This document shows, in pieces, positions 33,323-44,438 of a DNA stretch of 64,000 nt (the stretch's first letter is position 1; each line of letters opens with the position of its first letter). The stretch spans positions 62,001 through 126,000 of the forward strand of contig QANZ01053606.1 in the NCBI GenBank assembly GCA_003254925.1. The letters are read 5' to 3'. Origin of the DNA: Chamaecrista fasciculata. Its lineage: Eukaryota; Streptophyta; Magnoliopsida; Fabales; Fabaceae. The translations under genes were made by a program, and so were the position numbers. A model generated the notes under the pieces. That model did no database searches, was not told the DNA's origin, and worked only from the letters and a program-made list of their open reading frames with translations.

Positions 33323-36300
33323 TGTTATAAACATGCATATCTATGCATGTGGGTGTGGATGACCACATAGAATAATACATTCATGAGCATGAGGGACTCT
33401 TGTAATTCTTCTCCAATGTGTAACTTGTCTTTCATGGCCCTTAAATTCATGGTGTAACTATTCCTTCATTACTATGTATTAAGGCACATAAACTCCCTCT
33501 TTTATGGTGTCTTTAGTAGGTAATGAGTTATACATTTTTAGTTCCATATAAGGAGGACTTGTCTTGTACACTTTGTGGAAGTAGATGATAATGAATAAGA
33601 TTAAAGAGACGAGTTCTTGAAGAACTACATCAAGAATGTGTGGAATAGTTCCTGAAGAACTATATCCTTTCACTATAATTTTGTGTCTTCATTATCGCTT
33701 ACATCTATCTCCATATATTTATACTTCATAATTTATTAGTTTTACAACACGTTATCAGCACGAGTCTCTACCGAGTTAGAGCAAGGTAATTTTAACATGT
33801 CTCTTCATCATCCATTGAAGGTAAGAAAGTCATATTCTTATTTTTAAATTAATTATATTGAAACATGTTCATAATCTTATTTGAATTTATTATTGTCATC
33901 TTGAAAAGTTGAAAGTCATATAATAAATGGCTTGAATCCATATCATCTTTGATTTGATTATTATGAAATTGATAATTTTATCCATTTATGGTTATGTGAT
34001 AGAAAGATAATGTCACATTTTGATAGATCTATAAAATGTAAAAAATGCAGTTATTGAAATTATTTGACAATCGCGAAGGCCATGAGTCAATATATATATA
34101 TATATTGATAAATTATTATGATTTATAGTTGTTGAAGTTTTTTTTTATGGCTTGAAGGCATTATAAGTGCATATAAGAATTATTGCCATATTGGTAATTT
34201 ACCAAAAGCAAAAGTTTGTCTAATAATAGCCTTGAAGGCTAATAGTCTATGTATGAATTTATTATCATAAAGTCAATTATATTATTTTATCATTTCAATA
34301 GAGCTATTGTTTAATATTGGCCCCGAAGGCTAATAGCTAGTCCATTTTAAAGAATTATGAGTTCCAACTATGTAGCAATTGAAAATGATGAGAACTTTCC
34401 TTGATAGTCTTGAAGACTATGTTAATATATGTATTTTTATATTGATATGAGATAGAAATGAAATAGGCAATGTGAATTGATTTTTGAAATTTTTGACACC
34501 ACATATCTCCAGTAGAGATGAAGATGATGATATGACAAATGTATTTTTGTGGTTGTCATTGATGAACATGAAGTTCAAGGATTATATATTTGTACGTAAA
34601 TATATATATTTATAAGACTAGTCATTTTTAATGAATGAGTATTGGTAAAAAAGTCAAAAAGTTCAAAATACGCTAGAAGTGTACTACACATCATGTAGAG
34701 AATGATTTTCTCAAAAGAAAAAGAATAGAAAAATTTTATTTTTGTGCTCTATAAGAGACAATAAATTTATAAGATCAATAATTTTTATTTTTCATGAAAG
34801 TTATAACCCCAGTTGTGGTTTCGGTACCAAGAACTTTCATTGAATTTGAAGAAATATTTGAAGGCAAATATATGACAATGCCCTGAAAGGCTATGAGTTG
34901 AGGTATTTTGATGAATTATTAACATAAATTTTCAAACTGTGGATTATTTTGATGAATTATTATGAGTTGAGGATTATTAAATAAGAGTGATTAAAATCAC
35001 ATTTTATTAATTGTCGACATTTGATAATTGGCCAAAAATTACCGGTACCAAGATGAATCACCTAGTAAATATTAAATTTTGGACCAGCAGTCCAAACACC
35101 AGAAGATGTCAAAAATTTGGACCAACAGTCCTGGCAATATTAGAAGATGTTAAATTTTGGACTAGCAATCCAGACACCAGAAGATGTCAAATTTTTGACA
35201 AGAAGTCAAGGCACTAGAAGTTGTCATACATTTAGACCATTAGTCTTACCACCTGAAGATGCCAAAACCTATAAAATATAATTGAGTTTTTATAGGAAAT
35301 AAATAAATTTGTATAAATGTAATGCACTAGCCGTGCGAGATTTTTCATATGAAACGTGAAATGAGGGGAAGATGAATCTATGGATCCAATCAATCAGATT
35401 TTATATGAGTCTTTGGAAAGACTTCGGTATATACCAGATTGAAAATTATGCGTTAACGTTGTTAGAAAATGATATATTCATGTGTAAGAAATCCCTGAAT
35501 AGGATTTGAAATGTCTGAAGCATGCAATCTATATATGCAGTGTTAGCATATAAAATGATTAATATATGCATCACTAAATAAATTTTTATATCATGAAAGA
35601 TTCATGAATTATTTTTGTATTTTTACCCGTAACTTAATTTTTTTTTGAATAAAAAGAGAGAGAAAGAATTGATAATATTAATATTTGAGAATTTTGGAGA
35701 AGGTATTTTCCCAATGGAATTACAATAATCTTATATTGATTAATGAATTTAAAGATTATTGATGTACTTGAAACCAATTTGATTATATATGATTATTGAT
35801 CACTTTATTAATATTTTGTTTATAAAAAAAATTGTGATTGATAAGTTGCCAAAAGCAAATACAATATTGTCGAATTTATTATTTTTAATTCTTTATCAAT
35901 GAGAATATAGTGAAAGGTAAATGATTTTGGTATCTTATGATATTTTTATATCGATGTACTATACTCAAAGAAGCGAATTATATATGTGTTTAATTTCTAT
36001 TATATTTGATCATGTGAAAAGACTTTTATTGATTAGTCATGTGAAATATGGAATTACTTTATATTCTATGTTAAGGATTTTATGTGCAATGGAAATCTAT
36101 ATCATGCATCAATATGACTAAATATCTTCAAAAGGAAGGAAGAATCAGCTCAAACATCTTGAAGATGAAGCACAACACATTTTGAAGATAAAGTCCGATT
36201 TTGAGGGGAAGACTAAGTACTTGCAAATAATGTACTCTTTTTCCTTCGCTAAGTTTTTGTCCCACCGGGTTTTACTTAACAAGGTTTTAACAAGGCATAT

Positions 36301-36855
36301 ATTTGTATTGTAAAAATTATGAATTATGTACTCTTTTTCCCTTCGTTAAGTTTTTAGCCCATTGGGTTTTTCTTAACAAGGTTTTTAATGAGTCATGTAT
36401 TCATAATGTATGGTCATCCAAGGGGAAGTGTTATAAACATGCATATCTAAGCATGTGGGTGTGGATGACCACATAGCATAATACATTCATGAGCATGAGT
36501 GACTTTTGTAATTCTTCTCCAATGTGTAACTTGTCTTTCATGGCCCCTAAATTCATGGTGTAACTATTCCTTCATTACTATGTATTAAGGCACATAAACT
36601 CCCTCTTTTATGGTGTCTTTAGTAGGTCATGAGTTATACATTTTTAGTTCCATATAAGGAGGACTTGTCTTGTACACTTTGTGGAAGTAGATGATAATTA
36701 ATAAGATTAAAGAGACGAATTCTTGAAGAACTACATCAAGAATGTGTAGAATAGTTCCTGAAGAACTATATCCTTTCACTATAATTTTGTGTTTTCATTA
36801 TCGCTTACATCTATCTCCATATCTTTGTACTTCATAATTTATTAGTTTTACAACA
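33323..36855 (+). mobile_element. Non-autonomous Copia-type LTR retrotransposon
   Basis: Two direct 427-bp LTRs (33323-33749 and 36429-36855) start TGTTATAAACATGC and end TTTTACAACA. A 5-bp duplication AGGTC flanks the element (33318-33322 and 36856-36860). A primer-binding-like 'cgttatcagcacgag' follows the left LTR and a purine tract 'aaggggaag' precedes the right one, giving the orientation. The last internal part has the 'cccaccgggttttacttaacaagg' motif typical of Copia elements, duplicated at 36225-36300 and 36330-36395. The 2.7-kb interior has no gag-pol frame, only 'cttgaaggctaatag' repeats and a short tandem array (35070-35260). It needs proteins from another element. The LTRs differ at only a few positions, so insertion was fairly recent. 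Confidence 0.92.
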
Positions 36856-36860
36856 AGGTC

Positions 36861-38490
36861 AGATTTATTTTAATTTTAAAATTATTTTTTGTTTTGATTT
36901 AATTCTTCAACTTTCACATTTATTTCATTGTTAATCTTTCTTAATTACAAATTTAAAATAAATTTATAGTTAACTATTCTTTTGATAGTGATTTTTTTTT
37001 TATCAACTCACTTATTATAATAGAGAAAAATTGTTTATAGCAACTATCCATGTTAAAATACTAGTAAAAACCAAACGAAATTAAATTTTAGACTAACTAT
37101 AAAAGAAATATACAAATTTGAAGATTAAAATTTATCAAAAAAGTAGTATCAAAACTAAAATGAAATTGAGCCCATTGTAAACCAAAATGACAATTTGACA
37201 AAGAAAAAATAAGAAACAAATTGATTTGAGTGGTAAATATTTCAATTTTTATAAACACGTTTTCAGTATAAATCTTTTGAAAAACATATTTATTGAAATA
37301 ATTTTATTCTCCTTATAAAATCTTCCAACTTGAAGAACTGAACAAATATTAATCCTTATCTATATCCTAAAAATACAGTCTTAAAAAATTGTACGACATA
37401 ATCAAATTCACAACATGATAAATATAAAATAACTTCCCAATTGTGAAATAAGACGATGATCATCATTGGTCCCTAGAATCCTAAATTGTAATACATTACA
37501 TTCATTAGCCATCACTAAAAGTACAGTAGTTATTTGTTTTGTAACCTTTGACCATCAACAGTCAAATTCCTTGGTCAACCCTGGAGATTTTGAAAGCCCG
37601 CTCCCGATCTATCTGTAAAGAGAAAATAGAGTATTTTTCAAAAATCAACTTCTGCTGATGTAACTTGGATTAAACAGTTTTTTTTTTCCCACAAAATAAA
37701 TTGCACAAGACTACAACATTCAATTAAAAATTTAAAATTTAAAATTAATATATTAACATGTGTTTCACTTTTCGTAAGAGCGAGGTAACATTTTTGTTCA
37801 AGTTAGAAGTATAAATTCTGTAATATAATTAGTTATAGTTTGGGAAATATAATGTACGTTTCTCAAAATGAAACCATTAACATGAATTCACAGATTTACG
37901 CAACATCTGTCTAAATGTCTAATGTCTATATATACATATCATATTGTTCACGCAAGTAAGTTAGGATCTTTCCCAGAATACAAAGAGAAAAAATAAGATG
38001 TCAAATTATATTACAATTTGTTGAATGTGATTATTTGCCCAATTCAAGTCAAAGACTTTAAAAATTAATAATAAAAACGAAGAGGTCTTTGGTTTATATG
38101 CTTGACTTGAGACGTTTTCACTCACTTTCTTAAAGGAGTGTGATTTGACTCATGAGTATGGGCTAACTTAATTATAGGTAACCAAATTCTTAAGAAATGT
38201 CATTAAATATATAAAAGGGAAGTCACCTAGGTGACGTTCACTCAATCGTATATATAAGCTTTATTTATATTTTAATATTATACGCGAAATCCCCATTAAA
38301 CCGATTTGAAGCGTTACTTGTCATCTCCTACTATATGTGACATCACGTCGACCTTAAATACTTCGGTGGTTATGGTGAGTTCTCCCATTTTTATATTTTT
38401 GCAAAGTTGTGCGTGAAACACTAATGCTTAATAATAACCTTAATTTCTTAAGTCAATCAATTTCTTTTTGGACTGAATATATATATATAT
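36861..38490. other. Intergenic, AT-rich
   Basis: No gene, clear repeat termini or conserved signal seen. An AT microsatellite lies at 38478-38495. Confidence 0.35.
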
Positions 38491-38499
38491 ATATACCAA

Positions 38500-38650
38500 T
38501 GAAAAATTTATATACAATTGTTCCTTATATGCTTGTTATGAGATCCCTCTCATCACAAGTTTCAATTATATTTTTTATTTTTAATGATTGACTATGCAAA
38601 AAGTTATTTTTAATATTCTTTTTCTATTATGATGGATCATACAAAGCAAA
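38500..38650. mobile_element. Partial copy of the 221-bp MITE
   Basis: 'aaaatttatatac...ttccttatatgcttgttatgag...atgattgactatgcaaaaag' aligns with the left two thirds of the MITE at 597-817. The right end is lost. Confidence 0.55.
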
Positions 38651-38776
38651 TTGTCATGTGCAAAATAACAATGAAGAAAAGGGCCACTATAGTATTATCT
38701 AACATAAAAAAGAAGAGTCAATGACCTAATACATAAAGATGAAATAGAGAAGAAGAAGGAAAATAACACTCAAAGA

Positions 38777-39870
38777 TAGGGGTGTCAAAACGGGCCAAAG
38801 CCCGCGGGCCCGGCCCGGCCCGCCCACTATATGGGCGGGCTTGGGCTTTAAATTGTGAGCCCGTTAAAATGCGGGCCTAAACGAGCCGGCCCATTTAGCC
38901 CGCGGACTAAACGGGTTCGGTGCGGGCTGCCCGCGGGCTAAACGGGCTTTTAAATAAAAAAGAAAAAAAAACACACACACACTAATTTATTTTTCACACT
39001 CATTTATTCTTCACTCAAGCCCAAATGCCCAATAAGCCCAACAAGCTAAAAATCAGATTTGCCCTAGTCTTCACTCTCCAGTCTTCACACTCAATCACAA
39101 TCAGCGCATCTTCATTCACGCAGCCAGCAGCCTTCACTCACTCCTCTTCTCTTCTAGCCGAAAATCATCTTCATTCTTCTTCACGCAGCCTTCACTCCTC
39201 TTCTCTTCTAGCCGAAAATCAGTCTCCTCTTCGGCTCTTCATCGGCGCCGTCGTATTCCTCTTCTCTTCATCGGCGCCGTCGCATTCCTCTTCTCTTCAT
39301 CGGCGCCGTCGTATTCCTCTCCTCTTCGGCTCTTCATCGGCGCCGTCACAACGAAAGGTATGTGCATAGATTCAGTTTTTGTGTCAATCATCGTCATCAT
39401 CTTCTCCTGATGATCGCTAACCCCTTCTGAAGAATTACCCATGTTGTTGTTGGTGTCCTTATCCTCCTGCTCTTTCAGCTCTTCCATGTACATCTCTTCC
39501 ACCATTGGCTTCCACAGTCTCACCCTTGCATTGATGAACCAATTCGAAACCTGCTTCAATTGATTCATATAATCATCATTAAAATAGAATATCACAAATC
39601 AACACGCACTTGCTGTTTTAATTGAACAATACAGTTTTGGGCCCAAATAAACACAGTTTTTGGCCCAAAAAATACAGGTTTTATCAAAATAAAAAAAATT
39701 AATGAAAGCCCGCGGGCCAGCCCGTTTAGCTCGCGGGCATTGACGGGCGGTCCTGGGCATTGTTTTTGGAGCCCATTTATAAACGAGCTGGCCCGCCCCA
39801 GCCCGCCTATATGCGGGCCCATCGCGGGCCTGGGCGGGCCTGGGCGGGCCGGCCCGTCTTGACACCCCTA
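38777..39870. mobile_element. hAT element carrying a BELL homeodomain exon
   Basis: Ends TAGGGGTGTCAA and TTGACACCCCTA, flanked by a perfect 8-bp duplication CTCAAAGA (38769-38776 and 39871-39878). The subterminal regions are very GC-rich arrays of 'gcccgcgggcc' and 'cgggcgggc' type. There is no transposase. The core contains a host-gene fragment (39360-39550, minus) and a tandem repeat 'cttcatcggcgccgtcg' (39238-39345). Confidence 0.88.
39360..39550 (-). pseudogene. Captured last exon of a BEL1-like homeodomain gene
   Basis: On the minus strand an intron end (aattgaagcag) is followed by an open frame [20 protein letters not shown], then [12 protein letters not shown] and [12 protein letters not shown]. 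The [18 protein letters not shown] string is the recognition helix of BELL/TALE homeodomains, and BELL genes have an intron exactly before VSNWFINAR. So a genomic piece (intron plus last exon) was captured, not an mRNA. The earlier helices, SKY and BELL domains are missing. Confidence 0.9.
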
Positions 39871-40412
39871 CTCAAAGAGGAGAATAGAGAATAGAAGACA
39901 GAAGGGAGAAGTAGAGAAAAAGATTCACACATCATTCACACTTTACTCTAAACTAAGCGTCTACTATTTATCCCCAATTTTCAATACTTTTTATGTGTGT
40001 CCTTGTGCGCCACCTGTCCATTTTGAATACCAAACTTACTAATTTGGGCTTAGGTCTCAATATAACACAAATTTATCACGTTATATTGAAAAATTTTATA
40101 ATAAAAATATAAAGAATGGTATATAAATCTTGCTCATATCGAATATGAGACTATGTATATACAACAAGTGGATGAATAAGATATGATTTTATCAAAGAAA
40201 AAATTAATAAAAACTGTGAGCACGCAGCACATTTTGCAAGGGAACTAAGGTGAAAGTAAAAATAACAAACCTTTATTTTATCACACTTCAATTAATGCAA
40301 TGTCAAAGCTTTAAAATGTTCAGGCCAAAAAAAAAAAAGCTTTAAAATGTTCTTGAGCATGATATGACTACTTAATTGCATCAAGCAAAAGTTGAATATA
40401 ATTAATTAGAAC

Positions 40413-41229
40413 CAATGATGTTAAACCCGGACTGGACCGGCCGGTCCAACCGGGAGCCGAAGTGCAAAGCGGTCTGGTTCAACCCAAAAAACCGAAGTAA
40501 GGGTTGGACCGGAATGGACCGGAAAAAACCGGCCAAAAACCGGAAAACCGGGTCCACCCGGTGGACCGGCGGTTCAAATTTTTTTTTTCTCAACTGCCTT
40601 CTGCCGTCGCCGCTGGGTAGTGAAATTGGATGTGGGGAATTCGGAGATGGAGAGAAGAGAGTGTACGGTGGGATGTAGAATGTTCGGCGATGGGTGTTAC
40701 GGCAGCGAACCGTTCTTCGTGGCGAGAGAACCGAAAAACCCAGATGCAGAGGAAGACGATGGGTATGTGGTGAGGTACGTGCACGACGAGAAAAAAGGAG
40801 AGTCGAAGTTTTTGGTGATGGATGCGAAGTCGCCGGAGTTGGAGGTAGAAGGGTGGTTGGTGGTGGTGACAGTGATGGGTTGCTCGCACGAAGGGAGAAG
40901 AGAATGAAGGATGGAGGACCAAATTGTGCGTCTCGGGTGTGAGGTGTGTGTGGGTTTCAACTTTTTTGAAAAAATAAAAAAAGAAGAAGGGCTTTCGCTT
41001 TGTTTAGTATAGGGTTTAGAGGGAGTAATTCTTCTTTCACCCCAAAAGAATAAAATTATTTCAAAACAATCCCTAAAAACATGGAATTTTTCAACATGAA
41101 ATTTAATATATTAAAAATAATTATTTATTGCGTCATCCGGTCCAAACATCCGGTCCGACCGATTCAACTGATCCGACCGTGAACCGAACACTTGTCCGAG
41201 TCTTTGTCCGGTTCGGTTAGACAACACTG
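40413..41229. mobile_element. hAT element carrying a carotenoid-dioxygenase fragment
   Basis: Ends CAATGATGTTAAACCCGGAC and, reversed, CAGTGTTGTCTAACCGAACC. The 8-bp duplication ATTAGAAC is perfect (40405-40412 and 41230-41237). Subterminal arrays of 'ggaccgg/ccggtcc' lie at 40430-40575 and 41140-41220. The core (about 40620-40910) is GC-rich coding sequence, described separately. No transposase. Confidence 0.86.
40620..40905 (+). pseudogene. Captured fragment of a carotenoid cleavage dioxygenase gene (CCD4/NCED type)
   Basis: The plus-strand open frame reads RRECTVGCRMFGDGCYGSEP, FFVAREPKNPDAEEDDGYVV and YVHDEKKGESKFLVMDAKSP. This is the C-terminal part of CCD4/NCED enzymes, where EDDGYVV and a KFLVMDA-like stretch are typical. 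After that point the sequence departs from the family, and the final region with the last iron-ligand histidine is missing. The frame is uninterrupted for about 95 residues but cannot make an enzyme. Confidence 0.82.
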
Positions 41230-41289
41230 ATTAGAACTAGAAGTAACGAAAAAGTAACTATGGAAGTAATTAAACAGACATATTACTAA

Positions 41290-41453
41290 CTAGGGGCTTT
41301 GCGTGCTCTAACGGGCACGTAAATATGTATGTAAAATAAATAAGGGACTAAATTGTTAACTTAGTAAAGAAAAAGAGACCGAATAGTAAATTTTCTCTTA
41401 TTTTTAATTTTATAGACTATAATTTTAAACATGGACGACCATATAATATAAGA
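41290..41453 (-). mobile_element. Short non-autonomous Helitron, copy 2
   Basis: The minus strand begins TCTTATATTATATGG after an A and ends AAAGCCCCTAG before a T. The 3' hairpin has one mismatch (CGTGCCC/GAGCACG) compared with copy 1. It ends about 85 bp downstream of the stop codon of the first BAHD gene, so it may lie in that gene's 3' untranslated region. Confidence 0.75.
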
Positions 41454-41537
41454 TGAATCACGATTATGAGAATGATATGAGAAAAGAGAGTAATTAAAGG
41501 AATCGATGGATAACGGGGAAGATGATGAAGATGAAGA

Positions 41538-42944
41538 TTAAACAATAAGGGGAGGATTGAGCAGAGCATATTGCAGCAACTGGAGATCTTGTTCAAAGAC
41601 ATTCATCTCATCTTCATCAAGAGTAACATTAGCTTCAACTCCACCATCTTTCGTATCCATCAACGCCACCGTATTGCTCACCATTCGATTCACACTCGAC
41701 GCCCACACTGGATTCCCCCACCCATAATCCACTTCCAGCAATGGACACCTACACCAACTCGTACACTTATAAACCACCATCTCCTTCTTCTTCTTCTTCA
41801 ACATTTCCCCTCTTTCTTTCATAAACTCCATAACCGCCTCAAATCCTCCTCCTTCTTCGAATTTCTTCACTTTCTTCTCCACAAAATTATTCATCTCTTC
41901 CCTCATCTTCTTCACCAGTTCCTCCAATTCCACCTCCTCTTCCTCCACGACCACCGCGAACGGCCACACAAAATTCCCGATCGCCGTCGCCGGCACCGGA
42001 GGATCCATCCGGGATCGCAGGTTCACCGCCTGAAACAGCGCCGACGACGACTTAAACGACGCCGTTTTAGAGCGCGTGGCGGCACGCAGGGCGCATCTCC
42101 AGATCAGCGCGAGTACCACTTCCACGCGCGACGGGTGAAACTGAAAATGATTAGTTTCTAACTGATTCTCTAAAGGAATGTCCACGTCAGCTTTCTGCTC
42201 TGTTTTTCTGTTTCGTTCCAGTGCGGTTATGACTCTCTGCTTTAGCTCTCCCACCTTGGCCGCCGAGAAAACGAAGCGTCTCGCGGTGAATTTCTCGGCA
42301 GCGGGGATATTGACGGACGACGACATCCCGGGAATTTCTCGCGGAGGAAAGAGAGAAGCGCCGAGGCTGAGGTCCGGGATATCCGGAGCTGTGTCTCCGC
42401 AACACGTGGCGGTCCAGGTCTGGAGGAGCGTGATCAAGCCAGCTATATCGGCGATCTTGTGAGTTTGAGAGATGCTTACGGCGGTGCCGCCGCAGCCGAA
42501 GGACGTGAACTGCACGATGAGCAGACAGCCTTTGGATAATTCCATGGTCTCCTTGTCATCATACGGAAGGAAGTGTTCAAGAGTGTCGAATTCTGGATTC
42601 TTGAGGAAGTCGGAAATCGGAGAATCGGTTCGGGCTTCGACGAAGAAGGCGCCGTCGTCGGTGCAGTCGATGGTGGCGGCGTCTCGGAGTCGGCCGGCGA
42701 GAGGGTAGAGGCGGGTGAGTGTATGGGAGAGAGAGGTTTGGAGGAGCTGGGACTTGGCGGTGAATTCAGAGAGGATGTCGCCGGCGCCGCCGTGTGTGGC
42801 GGCGGTGGGAGGGTAGAAGAAGGTCATGTTACCGTGAATGTCAGGGGATAGTTGATCGAGAAGGGAGAGTTTGAAGGATTTGAGGTGTGAAGGTGTGGGT
42901 AAAGAGGGCTTGATGCATTTTCTAGATATAATCTCTGTTCTCAT
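41538..42944 (-). CDS. BAHD acyltransferase (vinorine synthase-like), copy 1
   Basis: Single-exon gene of 468 residues, the usual length for BAHD enzymes. They transfer acyl groups from acyl-CoA to alcohols or amines of specialised metabolites in the cytosol. The start MRTEIISRKCIKPS followed by FKLSLLDQLSP is typical of the vinorine synthase/alcohol acetyltransferase clade. The catalytic HxxxD is present as HKIAD (His162, Asp166) and the structural DFGWG motif as DYGWG (406-410). Other family marks are YPLAGRL (80-86) and VNLRSRMDPPVP. The acidic-lysine-rich stretch around 333-388 is unusually low in complexity. A TATA-like run is about 75 bp upstream. The substrate cannot be told from sequence. 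The neighbouring paralogue at 50235-51614 shares start, strand and motifs. Confidence 0.94.
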   Translation of the reverse strand: MRTEIISRKCIKPSLPTPSHLKSFKLSLLDQLSPDIHGNMTFFYPPTAATHGGAGDILSEFTAKSQLLQTSLSHTLTRLYPLAGRLRDAATIDCTDDGAFFVEARTDSPISDFLKNPEFDTLEHFLPYDDKETMELSKGCLLIVQFTSFGCGGTAVSISQTHKIADIAGLITLLQTWTATCCGDTAPDIPDLSLGASLFPPREIPGMSSSVNIPAAEKFTARRFVFSAAKVGELKQRVITALERNRKTEQKADVDIPLENQLETNHFQFHPSRVEVVLALIWRCALRAATRSKTASFKSSSALFQAVNLRSRMDPPVPATAIGNFVWPFAVVVEEEEVELEELVKKMREEMNNFVEKKVKKFEEGGGFEAVMEFMKERGEMLKKKKKEMVVYKCTSWCRCPLLEVDYGWGNPVWASSVNRMVSNTVALMDTKDGGVEANVTLDEDEMNVFEQDLQLLQYALLNPPLIV

Positions 42945-43018
42945 TTCTTCTTCTGCTGCTGATTCTCTACTTTTCTTTTCTACTTGGTTCTTCTCTGGTT
43001 TAATTTTGAGGTTTCAAT

Positions 43019-43031
43019 TATATATATATAG
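43019..43031 (-). promoter_or_regulatory. TATA box candidate of BAHD copy 1
   Basis: CTATATATATATA on the minus strand, 75 bp before the start codon, within the normal distance for a short plant 5' leader. Confidence 0.55.
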
Positions 43032-44430
43032 ACGATGATGAAGAACTTTGACGTATATCTTCTTGGCAGTGAGTGTACTAAGTAACAAGAGTAGTGACGT
43101 TGATTTTGTACCATTCCATTCATTTTTCAAACTACAATTCATTATCATGATACCGCATGGCAATATTTATGGAATTATAAATGAATAATAAATTCGTTAG
43201 AACAGCATAATCAATGCATTGCGTAATACATTTATGAAGCTTATTAATGATTTATTCAAGCGTGTACGTGTGTATGGATCCGAATATATTTTGTGAAGCT
43301 TATTCTGATGTATTCCTAAGTCACATGTTTAGTCTAATCGTTCTCTTAATTCAGCTTGTTCACTTGGACAATGAGCTGTGTGATGTATAAAGATCTCTCC
43401 TTGGATAAATTTAATGATATATTATATTTTGTATTTATGAATCGATTTCGTTTTGGTACCATGTTCTTTTAAAAGTGAGACTTTGGTACCTTGTTCTTTA
43501 CACTATTAACATTTTGGTACCATGTTTTTTCAAAAATGATATTTTGGTACATTGTTCTTTGCATCGTTAACACTTTGATACTTTGTTTAACGGTGCAAAG
43601 AACAGGGTACCAAAATATCACTTTTGAAAGAACGAGATACCATAATGTTAACGGTGCAAAGAATAAGGTACCAAAATGTCACTTTTGAAATAATGGAATA
43701 CCAAAGTGAAATAAATTTATAAAACAGGGTATCAAAATGTAAATTACCTTAAATTTAATTAAATACGTCGTTTCCACACTTATCAGATACAACATTGTAT
43801 ATAAATTAACGCGTTTAACTTTTTTTTTTTCATCATGGAAAACGCATGAACTGACTATATTAGAAGTCAAATATCTAAATGCAAACGCAATCGTAATTAT
43901 ATATATATTAAAAAAAATTAAGCTATGTCGTCTATTTCTTTTTATACTTTTTGTTTTAGGTTAGGTTTTGAATTAGTTATTAAATTTTAAAATTAAATTA
44001 TTATTTATTTATTTATGATAAAATTTAATTTAATTATCAACTTGTCAACTTAGAAGCGGAACTGTAGGGAATATGTGCTGGTGTAAAACTAGTTCGGGAA
44101 ATGAGGCTGAAAAACAGAGAACGAATCCGTTAAAGTTAGTCTAATGTAAAGTTCTATTACAACAATATCATAGATCTTTGTATTGGTACCCTACATGAAA
44201 ATGTCTGAATTATTGGTCTTATTGTTCGAAACTACCCAGTTTATTGGGCCTGACCCTCTTTGAAGATAATTTCGGTGTTTTAGTACTTAGGGGGCTTCTA
44301 GTTTTTCCTTTCCTCTTTTCTTTTTTCTCCTGCTTGTTTATGGGCCATTAACATACAATAATTTACATATAAAAGTCACTGATATACTAATATTTTCTAA
44401 CTAGATACTTCTCAGGATTTATTTTTTTTC
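43032..44430. other. Intergenic between BAHD copy 1 and the rearranged block
   Basis: Apart from the 'ggtaccaaaatg' inverted repeat (43450-43708) nothing specific is seen; AT-rich with short chance frames. Confidence 0.35.
43450..43708. repeat. Palindromic MITE-like repeat with 'ggtacc' units
   Basis: 'ttttggtaccatgttctttt' units in one direction turn at about 43580 into 'agaacagggtaccaaaatat' units in the other. The whole can fold into a hairpin of about 120-bp arms. Each arm has two or more copies of the unit. No target duplication could be defined. Confidence 0.65.
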
Positions 44431-44438
44431 TTTTATTT

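Noticed and set aside
35070..35260. CRISPR-like repeat and spacer array
   Set aside because: Diverged tandem units inside a plant LTR retrotransposon; CRISPR does not occur in nuclear genomes.
39025..39369. Plus-strand serine-rich frame in the hAT element
   Set aside because: Derives from a tandem repeat and CT-rich sequence; the real cargo is the BELL exon on the other strand.
41571..42161. 196-residue plus-strand frame and similar ones over both BAHD genes
   Set aside because: Antisense shadows of the GC-rich BAHD coding sequences.
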